Below are positions 7,815 through 14,338 of a DNA stretch of 15,740 bases, piece after piece. Numbering within the stretch: the first letter of the stretch is position 1; every line of letters begins with the position of its first letter. Under the pieces are notes generated by a model that did no database searches, was not told where the DNA came from, and saw nothing but the letters and a program-made list of their open reading frames with translations. Source of the DNA: Gemmatimonadota bacterium (GTDB lineage: Bacteria; 4572-55; J002); the NCBI GenBank assembly GCA_003697105.1, contig RFFQ01000061.1:1-15740 (forward strand). The letters are read 5' to 3'. A program made the translations under genes and the position numbers.

Positions 7815-9071
7815 TTAGGTTTCGTCATACTTTTTGATAATTACCACCGAATTAATTCCCATCATTCCAAATGAGCTCGCCAAAATATAATTAACGTGCC
7901 CGATCTCTTTCGGTTCGTTCAGCACTAAATTAACACCTTCACAATTTGGGTCGAGGTCATCCACATTAATGGTCGGATGAACAATTCCATCATCAAAGGA
8001 GGGCAGATTTCCCGCCAATTCCAGCGCACCGGCAGCACCCATCGCATGCCCAATATAGCTTTTTGTATTGTTAACATAAGGGCGGCGATCCGGTGAAAAG
8101 ATAGATCGAATCGCTTCACACTCCTGAATATCACCGGCGGTGGTGCCTGTAGCATGCGTATTAACAATATCGATCTGTTCGGGTTGAAGATGTGCTTTTT
8201 GGAGCGCCAATTTCATGCACTGGGCTTGCTGGATGGGATTTGGCAATACGGGATCGGTGGCATCCGAAGTGATTCCATACCCGACGAGTTCACCGTAAAT
8301 ACGGGCACCTCGTGCTTTCGCATCGCGAAGGCGTTCTAACGTATAAACACAGCCGCCTTCCGAGATTACAATCCCATTTCGATTCATGTCGAACGGGCGG
8401 CTTGCTTTTGCCGGGTCTGTATGTTTCGCTAAAGCACCTTGACTTTGAAAAGCGGCAAAAATACCAAAGGTATGGATACTTTCGGAAATTCCTCCGGCGA
8501 GCGCGAGGTCAACTTCCCCCAACCGGAGCATTTGCACCCCTTGGATCAAGCCCATATTTCCGGCGGCACATGCCGCGCCGATGGTGTAGTGCGGTCCCGT
8601 GATGCCCATATTCAAAGTAACTTCGCCTGCCGGATTATTGGCAACTGTGCGGGGGTTGTGATGGTGTGTCCAGAACCGGACATCATAATCATATTGAGAC
8701 AAATTATAAACTTCATTCTCGGTTTCGACATTGCCGTGTTCGGTGATGCCCAAATAGACACCGATTCGAGCGGTATCCAGCGTTCCGATATCCAATCCGG
8801 CATCCTTCATTGCCTCATGGGCACAATAAACCGCTACCGAACCCGCCCGTGTCCCTCGCCGGATTTCTTTTCGATTTTGATATTTGCGCGGGTCAAAATC
8901 ACATACGCCAGCGATAGTTTTGCCAATGTACCGGATTTCGTATTCTTGGACACCGGAACGGCGTTCCAGCAAGCTCCGCCGGAATGTCGTTAAATCATTA
9001 TTGGAACCGGGGGCGGTCAAGCCAACTCCGGTAATCACAATCCGTTGTATATCTGAATTCTTCTGTTCCAT
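7815..9071 (-). CDS. FabF/KAS II-type beta-ketoacyl-ACP synthase with altered gate loop
   Basis: A 418-residue condensing enzyme of normal FabF length that would join malonyl-ACP to an acyl-ACP with loss of CO2. The Cys-His-His triad is complete: Cys168 in GAACAAGNMG, His306 in NTHATGT, His342 in KSYIGHAMGAAGALE, with Lys337 also kept. So it is an active ketosynthase, not a chain-length-factor partner. The C-terminal gate loop, normally NSFGFGGTN in FabF, reads SSFGMMGIN (residues 399-407). The gating Phe is replaced by Met and a Gly is lost, which may alter the acyl pocket. No second KAS is nearby. The ATG has only a weak ribosome site. The 129-base gap upstream could hold its own promoter. 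Related enzymes occur in aryl-polyene, PUFA-like and ladderane-type sets. Confidence 0.9.
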   Translation of the reverse strand: MEQKNSDIQRIVITGVGLTAPGSNNDLTTFRRSLLERRSGVQEYEIRYIGKTIAGVCDFDPRKYQNRKEIRRGTRAGSVAVYCAHEAMKDAGLDIGTLDTARIGVYLGITEHGNVETENEVYNLSQYDYDVRFWTHHHNPRTVANNPAGEVTLNMGITGPHYTIGAACAAGNMGLIQGVQMLRLGEVDLALAGGISESIHTFGIFAAFQSQGALAKHTDPAKASRPFDMNRNGIVISEGGCVYTLERLRDAKARGARIYGELVGYGITSDATDPVLPNPIQQAQCMKLALQKAHLQPEQIDIVNTHATGTTAGDIQECEAIRSIFSPDRRPYVNNTKSYIGHAMGAAGALELAGNLPSFDDGIVHPTINVDDLDPNCEGVNLVLNEPKEIGHVNYILASSFGMMGINSVVIIKKYDET

Positions 9072-9200
9072 AAGCTATTGAAAGTAGTCTAAAAAGGTTA
9101 TTAGGTCTTTAAGTTCACTGGATTCAACATTTCAGTTACCCATTAATTGCAAAAATGCGGCGTTAATGTAATACGCCTACCGGTCTCTGGCAACAGTTTT
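9072..9200 (-). other. Intergenic gap between oleD-like and ketosynthase genes
   Basis: This is the longest non-coding gap inside the minus-strand run (129 bases). It holds a small GGCGT/ACGCC stem (9159-9163 with 9173-9177) followed on the minus strand by a T5 run. Nearer the ketosynthase is a loose TTGAAT...TAATAA promoter-like pair. Neither is strong. A break or a secondary promoter between the oleC-clpS-oleD and KAS-ACP units is possible. Confidence 0.3.
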
Positions 9201-10196
9201 TCAACGGTGCTGCCGGTAGTAGGCGAATAAGCGGTCAAGCGCCGTTTGCGGGTCAATTTTTGGCGAAAAATGAAAGTCACGCCGGGCGGCGGCGGTATTA
9301 AAATAGTGGGATTTTGCAAGTTGGGAGGCTAAAAAGCGGGTCATTTTAGGCTCTGATGAAATGCCAAACATGCGGTATATCCCTTCCATTATCTGCCCGA
9401 TCCGGTAAGCTGTTGGATAGGAAATTGTCCGCTTAATGGGTGGTAAATCTAAATTTTTTAACACATTTGCGATCCAGTCCCACAGGTTAACAGGGGTATC
9501 ATCATTGATAAAATAACACTTCCCCGCCACCGCAGAACCCGGGTATAAGGCGTCCGCCGCTTGCAGATGTCCTTCTGCCACATTTTCCACGTAAGCAATA
9601 CTGACCTGATTGGTGCCATCACCAACTTGCACCAATTGATTACGTTTTGCACGCTGAATCAAGCGCGGGATCAAATGATTATCGCGTGGACCCCAAATTA
9701 AATGTGGGCGCAGAGATACCGTCGCCAGCCCATGCTGCCCGTTCGCGGCGATCACAGCTTGTTCCGCAAGCGCTTTTGTATGGGGATAATGAGCCAGATA
9801 ACAAGCTGGGTAGGGCAAGGATTCATCACCGTTTATAATGTCATCATCACCAAAAACAACCGAAGGTGAACTGGTATATATCAGTTTGGAGACCCCGTTC
9901 TGCCAGCATCCCTCAATAACGTTTTGAGTACCCGTGACGTTGATCGAATAGAACGTATCCCATTTACCCCACACTCCCGGTAGTGCGGCGGCATGAAAGA
10001 CACAATCCATACCTTGGCACGCCGCCATAACGGCGTCACGCTGACGAATATCCGCCTGAAACGTTTCCACCCCGAGGCGTTCAAGTTCAGGATACGCCCC
10101 TCGACTCAAAGAGCGAACCTGCCATCCCCGGCTTAAACAGCCTTCCACAAGGTAGCGACCCAAAAATCCGCCGCCGCCGGTAACTAAAACATTCAT
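9201..10196 (-). CDS. oleD: OleD-like NAD(P)-dependent 2-alkyl-3-oxoalkanoate reductase (extended SDR)
   Basis: A 331-residue extended short-chain dehydrogenase. The cofactor motif TGGGGFLG is at residues 6-13, Ser110 lies in YTSSPSVVFG, and Tyr137/Lys141 in HYPHTKALAEQ form the active site. Several stretches match the OleD subgroup rather than general sugar epimerases: SLSRGAYPELERLGVE, VFHAAALPGVWG, SLRPHLIWGPRDNHLIPRL and GKCYFINDDTPV. OleD reduces the 2-alkyl-3-keto acid made by OleA to the 2-alkyl-3-hydroxy acid, the substrate of OleC. A Shine-Dalgarno GAGGAG lies about 10 bases before the ATG. The gene is in the same run as the OleC-like gene, separated by clpS. A 3-beta-hydroxysteroid dehydrogenase-like role on another bulky lipid is the main alternative. 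Confidence 0.82.
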   Translation of the reverse strand: MNVLVTGGGGFLGRYLVEGCLSRGWQVRSLSRGAYPELERLGVETFQADIRQRDAVMAACQGMDCVFHAAALPGVWGKWDTFYSINVTGTQNVIEGCWQNGVSKLIYTSSPSVVFGDDDIINGDESLPYPACYLAHYPHTKALAEQAVIAANGQHGLATVSLRPHLIWGPRDNHLIPRLIQRAKRNQLVQVGDGTNQVSIAYVENVAEGHLQAADALYPGSAVAGKCYFINDDTPVNLWDWIANVLKNLDLPPIKRTISYPTAYRIGQIMEGIYRMFGISSEPKMTRFLASQLAKSHYFNTAAARRDFHFSPKIDPQTALDRLFAYYRQHR

Positions 10197-10229
10197 GTGC
10201 GGGTCACTCCTCTGTCTCGCATCCTGAAC

Positions 10230-10583
10230 TCATTCCTCACCACCGCCATACGCGGGCTCTATGATGGCACTCATCGAGCCTTTACAGCGGGGAATCCACG
10301 GATCGGGACCATAAGCGTGGATTTGGTCACGTTTCAGTTCGGCTCGCTCTTTGGTAGTGGTATCCACAATTACCCGTCCGGTATCGTCCACTTCGCACGC
10401 CATCAAATACGCCAGTTCGGCACTATGTCCGAAAATATCCATCAGCATCACGATCACATACTCATACGTATGATCGTCATCGTCCAGCAACACCACATGG
10501 TACGGTGGGATTTGGCTTAGATCGGGACGGCGGGGCTCAATCTTCGGTTGGGTAATTTCGATGGGTTCGATAGTAGTTGGCAT
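10230..10583 (-). CDS. clpS: Divergent ClpS, ATP-dependent Clp protease adaptor
   Basis: I place the start at the ATG at 10581-10583 (protein MPTTIEPIEITQP..., 117 residues). The upstream ATG at 10622 would overlap the oleC-like gene and add an unconserved tail. The ClpS core is PPYHVVLLDDDDHTYEYVIVML followed by a helix and GRVIVDTTTKERAELKRDQI. ClpS delivers N-degron substrates to the Clp AAA+ unfoldase. Compared with E. coli ClpS, the VNDD pocket motif is LDDDD, the AVHYQG segment carrying the pocket His is CEVDDTG, and an extra loop (AYGPDPWIPRCKGSM) precedes IIEPA. Substrate choice may therefore differ. It starts 11 bases after the OleC-like stop and ends 33 before oleD, so it is embedded in the operon. 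Shine-Dalgarno is weak. Confidence 0.85.
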   Translation of the reverse strand: MPTTIEPIEITQPKIEPRRPDLSQIPPYHVVLLDDDDHTYEYVIVMLMDIFGHSAELAYLMACEVDDTGRVIVDTTTKERAELKRDQIHAYGPDPWIPRCKGSMSAIIEPAYGGGEE

Positions 10584-10594
10584 GATCGTATGAT

Positions 10595-12259
10595 TTACGC
10601 TGCCACGTGTTGGGCAGCCCAAAGGGCAAGTTTTTCACGAAAAATTTTGGCGTTATGCCGGATATCTGTTGGGAAAACACCGGGATAAATTAAAACGGTT
10701 TTGATCGATTTTGTCAACGGATTCGCCGCCGCCATCTTCTGTATGTCGTCAACCAGTTGGGTATCGCTGATATTGCGGGTGCTTTCCTTTTGCTTTTCAA
10801 TCAGGATTACCGGTTGTTGGTTTGGGCGTTCGCCAACCCCCACTAAAGCGGAACGAAATACGGCAGGATGGTCATTAAAAATGCCTTCGCACGGAACGGT
10901 AAACAGGGTTCCACTGGCGGTAATTACGCGATGGCTCTTCCGGCCGCAATACCAAATTCGACCCAGCTCGTCAAAATAGCCCACATCGCCGATGCGATGC
11001 CGGATCGTACCCTGAGCGTCATAAATTTTTGCCAACCGGGTATGGTCTGGGCGTTGATAATAAGCGGGCGTCACTATATCGCCTTTGATGACGATTTCCC
11101 CGATAGTTCCGGGCGGCACACAAAGCGACCCATTCCACGTTTCAATGGGTTCATCACTAATGCGGATAATCTTCACCTCAACATCTGGGAAGGGCATCCC
11201 GACGCATGTTCCAGCACCACGTTTGGTTTTTTCCGCCGTTTCGGTCACAACCTGACTCCCCGCAATTGAGGCGACCGGTAAGGCTTCTGTGGCGCCATAC
11301 GCCGTATGTGTATCCGCCGCCGGGGTTAAAATATGCCGGTAAAAGCGCTCCAAAATATCCGGACGAACCGGCGCGCCGAACATCAAAATCCGTTTGAGAG
11401 AAGGCAATTTTATCTGATGGTCCACACTATATTTCCCGACACGATCCCAGATGGCAGGTGAGCCTGCCGCGGAGGTAATCCCTAAATTTTCAATCGTTTC
11501 TACGATTTTATGCGGGTCCACCTCTGCCGGACGGGTCGGGTCCATATCGGGAATAACACACGTCATACCCATTGCCACATCAAATAGGGCAAATAGCGGG
11601 AATCCGGCAAGGTCGAGTTCACCTTCCTTAATCTGGTAAAAATCTCGGATATAGCGCACTTGGGCGTCAAAAATACCGTGGGTGAACATCACGCCCTTCG
11701 GTGGACCGGTTGAACCGGTAGTAAAAATGATCGCGGCGAGGTCATCCGCCTGTGTCTCCGCTAACGGGAACTCTGGACACGATGTCGGGCGGATCGAATC
11801 CAATGTGATCCCCGGTAGAATCCCCTTTTTACCGACAATCACCGCTTGTTTAACGGTCTGAAATGGTTTCCGGTAGATCAATTTTGCCACATGGGCACGT
11901 GGTATGCCGATTAAGGCGTCCGGCTGTACCTCCGCCACACAATTGAGCAGATTATCTTTACCCATACCCGGGTCAATCAAGACCGGCACCGTCCCCATTT
12001 TGAATAACGCAAATGTGAGGGCAATAAACTCTAAACTTGGCGTCACAGCCAGCAGGACTTTTGTCCCCCGTGAAATTCCAATGGAATGCAATCCGTGACA
12101 GTAGCGGTCACACTCTTGATTCAATTGCCGGTAGGTCAGGTGAGTATATGCAACCCGTCCGGTATGATCGCGCCCTTCCGGGAAGACAACGGCTCGCTGG
12201 TAAGGTAATTTTTGCGCCATTTCCGGCAGATATTTCGCAATGTTACATAATGTCGGCAT
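10595..12259 (-). CDS. oleC: OleC-like AMP-dependent beta-lactone synthetase (ANL superfamily)
   Basis: A 554-residue adenylating enzyme. ANL motifs: phosphate loop FTTGSTGPPKG (179-189), YGATE (321-325), GDVGYFDELGRIWYCGRK (424-441), and the C-terminal catalytic Lys538 in DIRHNAKIFREKLA. Features of the OleC subgroup rather than ordinary acyl-CoA ligases are FALFDVAMG, VIPDMDPTRPAEVDP (236-249), GAPVRPD, GAGTCVG and the DIRHNAKI ending. OleC activates a 2-alkyl-3-hydroxy fatty acid with ATP and closes it to a cis-beta-lactone, which OleB then decarboxylates to an olefin. No OleB or OleA is in this window. It is the first gene of the minus-strand run, about 40 bases below a strong sigma70-like promoter. 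The upstream ribosome site is weak. A fatty-acyl-AMP or CoA ligase loading the ACP is the alternative. Confidence 0.85.
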   Translation of the reverse strand: MPTLCNIAKYLPEMAQKLPYQRAVVFPEGRDHTGRVAYTHLTYRQLNQECDRYCHGLHSIGISRGTKVLLAVTPSLEFIALTFALFKMGTVPVLIDPGMGKDNLLNCVAEVQPDALIGIPRAHVAKLIYRKPFQTVKQAVIVGKKGILPGITLDSIRPTSCPEFPLAETQADDLAAIIFTTGSTGPPKGVMFTHGIFDAQVRYIRDFYQIKEGELDLAGFPLFALFDVAMGMTCVIPDMDPTRPAEVDPHKIVETIENLGITSAAGSPAIWDRVGKYSVDHQIKLPSLKRILMFGAPVRPDILERFYRHILTPAADTHTAYGATEALPVASIAGSQVVTETAEKTKRGAGTCVGMPFPDVEVKIIRISDEPIETWNGSLCVPPGTIGEIVIKGDIVTPAYYQRPDHTRLAKIYDAQGTIRHRIGDVGYFDELGRIWYCGRKSHRVITASGTLFTVPCEGIFNDHPAVFRSALVGVGERPNQQPVILIEKQKESTRNISDTQLVDDIQKMAAANPLTKSIKTVLIYPGVFPTDIRHNAKIFREKLALWAAQHVAA

Positions 12260-12304
12260 GCACGGCTCAGATTAAAAGTGGGAGTATAAATCAATTGTTC
12301 CGCG

Positions 12305-12333
12305 ATAATAACATAGATGGAGATCAACGTCAA
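12305..12333 (-). promoter_or_regulatory. Sigma70-like promoter of the oleC-led operon
   Basis: On the minus strand, TTGACG (12333-12328) and TATTAT (12310-12305) are separated by exactly 17 bases, 5/6 matches to both consensus boxes. The predicted start is near 12298, leaving a leader of about 40 bases before the ATG at 12259. Confidence 0.75.
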
Positions 12334-12354
12334 TACCTTTCCTAACCCGTTGAT
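12323..12354. promoter_or_regulatory. Candidate operator: ATCAACG-N18-CGTTGAT inverted repeat
   Basis: Perfect 7-base arms at 12323-12329 and 12348-12354 with centres 25 bases apart. The left arm overlaps the -35 box of the minus-strand promoter, so a bound regulator could block it. No regulator gene is adjacent, and a 7-base repeat could arise by chance. Confidence 0.3.
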
Positions 12355-12399
12355 ATAGAATACATTAAAAGAAAGATGAGAAAACGTTAAATTTTTAAG

Positions 12400-12428
12400 T
12401 TGACGGATGATCTTTTTTCGGGTACAAT
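12400..12428 (+). promoter_or_regulatory. Sigma70-like promoter of the HEAT-HspQ / GT87 / aminotransferase group
   Basis: TTGACG (12400-12405), a 17-base spacer and TACAAT (12423-12428), 5/6 to both consensus boxes. Transcription would start near 12435, just before a GGAGG at 12436-12440, giving a leader of about 48 bases. It uses the same -35 hexamer and spacing as the divergent oleC promoter. Confidence 0.75.
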
Positions 12429-12482
12429 GTTCACCGGAGGTAAAATTTTGCCACCTCATCATTTATTTTCGGGAAAAGAGCC

Positions 12483-13061
12483 ATGGCAGACCTGACCGAT
12501 CTACCGCATTTAATCCAGTTACTTGATGATGAATCCCCGCAGATTCGGAAAGCGGTCCTGGAAGCGCTCCACGATTTGGGTAGCCAATTAGATATCGAGC
12601 TTGAAAAAAAACCCGAATTGCTCAATCCGGTTCAGCGGGAACATTTGCAGAATGTGCTAGCACATCTAAAAGACCCTCCCCTCCCCAACATCCGGTTTGC
12701 TCCGGAAGTATCTAAAGAGATCACAAAATTTCAAATTGGAGAGATGGTGAAACATAAACGATACGGTTATCGAGGGGTTATTGTAGATTATGACCGCATC
12801 TGTCAGGCGGATGAAATCTGGTATTATGGAAATCGGTACCAGCCCCGCCGGAACCAGCCTTGGTACCATATTTTGGTACACCAATCAAACCAAACCACGT
12901 ATGCCGCGCAGAGCAGTTTAACATGGGATACGTCCCTCCAACAGATTCAACATCCGCTACTCCGGTATTTTTTCCACCATTTTGAAAATGGGCGTTACGA
13001 ACGCAACAACGAACCGTGGCCCTATCGCTGGAATATTTCCAAAAATGATCAAAATACCTGA
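12483..13061 (+). CDS. HEAT-repeat + HspQ/YccV-like fusion protein
   Basis: A 192-residue, probably cytoplasmic protein with two parts. Residues about 5-34 (LPHLIQLLDDESPQIRKAVLEALHDLG) look like a HEAT/armadillo-type helical repeat. Residues about 83-170 are an HspQ/YccV-like domain: FQIGEMVKHKRYGYRGVIVDYD, then QPWYHILVHQ and TYAAQSSL, then HPLLRYFFHHF. In enterobacteria HspQ is a small heat-shock protein reported to bind hemimethylated oriC DNA and to modulate Lon protease; it lacks the N-terminal part seen here. Promoter and start fit well; the direct ribosome site before ATG 12483 (GGGAAAAGAGCC) is poor. It is transcribed divergently from an operon carrying clpS, so two proteolysis-adaptor families sit on either side of one promoter region. 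Confidence 0.82.
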   Translation: MADLTDLPHLIQLLDDESPQIRKAVLEALHDLGSQLDIELEKKPELLNPVQREHLQNVLAHLKDPPLPNIRFAPEVSKEITKFQIGEMVKHKRYGYRGVIVDYDRICQADEIWYYGNRYQPRRNQPWYHILVHQSNQTTYAAQSSLTWDTSLQQIQHPLLRYFFHHFENGRYERNNEPWPYRWNISKNDQNT

Positions 13062-13079
13062 GTCATTCAGCCGCATTCT

Positions 13080-14333
13080 ATGAACCTTACCTCCGGTTTG
13101 AAACAGCATTATCATACGCTTTTACGGATAGCTACTGGCATGATGGCAGTGATTGCTGGACTGTGGTTAAGCTACGAAATCTGGCGTTTTTTATGGGAAC
13201 CCGATTATTTGGGACCCCTCCCTATCCATCCCGGGGCAATCGACCTCAAAATGCGATTTAACGAGGTTAATGCGTGGTTTCAAGGCACCCCGGTATATAA
13301 GACTATTGGGTCCGCGGTGTATCCCCCAGCCAGTTATGTGATCTTTTGGTTGCTATTGGGGTGGCTAAGCCTACCTTACGCCAAACTACTCTGGTTGGCC
13401 GCCTCGCTCTTCGTGGTATGGATATTCAGCCGGCAACTCATCCGGTATAGTTTAGCGTCTTCCCCGTTAGAAAAACGGTTTATCGGCTGGCTACCCTTTG
13501 CCGCCTATGCCACCGGTGCGACTATCGGAAATGGACAAGTAATTGTCTTCGTGTTGCCCCTACTCCTTGCCGGAATTTGGAATATCTGCCACTCCTCAAT
13601 TCCGGCAATACGGCGCAAGCTTGGAAACGTTGCGATTCTACTGGCATTAGTTCAACCGACCATTGCCGCGCCGTTTTTTTGGCTGATCATGTTCGTACCT
13701 AGAACCATCAAGCCGGCGGCAATCATTGTCATGAGTTACGTGCTCTTAACCGGTTTCGCCCTTATGTTTCAAACCATGGGAACCGCTAAAAAATTAGATT
13801 CAGCGTCATCGATGAAATCGATTGAGAATTGGACGTCACATGCCTCTGGCGGGATTAAAGCCGGTTCGGTTTCCGGTGGTTATAACAATATTCATACCCT
13901 TTTGACCTCCACCGGACTGGCAAAATGGAACATACCCGCTTCATTAATCATCCTACTCGCATTGGGTATCTGGATATTTCTCTACCGTCACGCAGAAATC
14001 GGGTTGCTGATTGGCATGACTGCCATCATTGCTCGTCTTTGGATATACCATCGCTGGTATAATGATTTACTAATCGTATTGCCATTGGTTACGCTTTTTC
14101 GGATCACTCACCAAGCGCATTATTCTAGCAAAGCAAAATACGTAGCCACAGTGCTATTCATCATCGGTTGGCTGGTAACATTAGCTCCGGGTGGGCTATA
14201 TCTTCTGCCGTCACCGCTCGATACCGTTTGGATGATGGCGCAGGTGGTTTTATGGCTGGGTATGTTAGTGTTCTTAATGCAACAAATCTATACTCAATAC
14301 ACCCCTCAATTTCGGATATTAAATTTAAGGTAA
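13080..14333 (+). CDS. GT87-type (DUF2029) polyprenyl-phosphate-sugar glycosyltransferase, multi-pass
   Basis: A 417-residue integral membrane protein with roughly ten hydrophobic segments. It fits the GT-C fold family GT87/DUF2029. Visible family features are an acidic residue in the first external loop (AIDLKMRFNEVNAWFQGTPV, Asp55), YPP at 81-83 followed by a long hydrophobic stretch, IGNGQVIVFVLPLL, and RWYNDLLIVLPL late in the protein. Known members transfer mannose or another sugar from a polyprenyl-phosphate donor to glycolipids outside the membrane. The acceptor here is unknown. It begins 18 bases after the HEAT-HspQ stop without a clear Shine-Dalgarno, and its stop is 5 bases before the aminotransferase ATG, so the three genes are very likely co-transcribed. 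Confidence 0.75.
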   Translation: MNLTSGLKQHYHTLLRIATGMMAVIAGLWLSYEIWRFLWEPDYLGPLPIHPGAIDLKMRFNEVNAWFQGTPVYKTIGSAVYPPASYVIFWLLLGWLSLPYAKLLWLAASLFVVWIFSRQLIRYSLASSPLEKRFIGWLPFAAYATGATIGNGQVIVFVLPLLLAGIWNICHSSIPAIRRKLGNVAILLALVQPTIAAPFFWLIMFVPRTIKPAAIIVMSYVLLTGFALMFQTMGTAKKLDSASSMKSIENWTSHASGGIKAGSVSGGYNNIHTLLTSTGLAKWNIPASLIILLALGIWIFLYRHAEIGLLIGMTAIIARLWIYHRWYNDLLIVLPLVTLFRITHQAHYSSKAKYVATVLFIIGWLVTLAPGGLYLLPSPLDTVWMMAQVVLWLGMLVFLMQQIYTQYTPQFRILNLR

Positions 14334-14338
14334 TTCTT

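Noticed and set aside
8439-8993. 184-residue plus-strand ORF inside the ketosynthase gene
   Set aside because: Shadow of the conserved minus-strand ketosynthase, which has a full catalytic triad; the plus-strand translation has no domain-like pattern.
10584-10622. Upstream ATG for clpS
   Set aside because: It adds 13 unconserved residues that overlap the end of oleC; the ATG at 10583 follows the oleC stop by 11 bases.
10595-12259. NRPS adenylation domain
   Set aside because: No condensation or carrier domain is attached, and the OleC-type motifs fit better than amino-acid adenylation.
12136-12462. 108-residue minus-strand ORF over the divergent promoter region
   Set aside because: It covers the start of oleC in another frame and both promoters; composition is not protein-like.
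14168-14338. 57-residue N-terminal extension of the aminotransferase
   Set aside because: It overlaps the GT87 coding region. The internal ATG at 14339 has a Shine-Dalgarno and matches the family's normal N-terminus.
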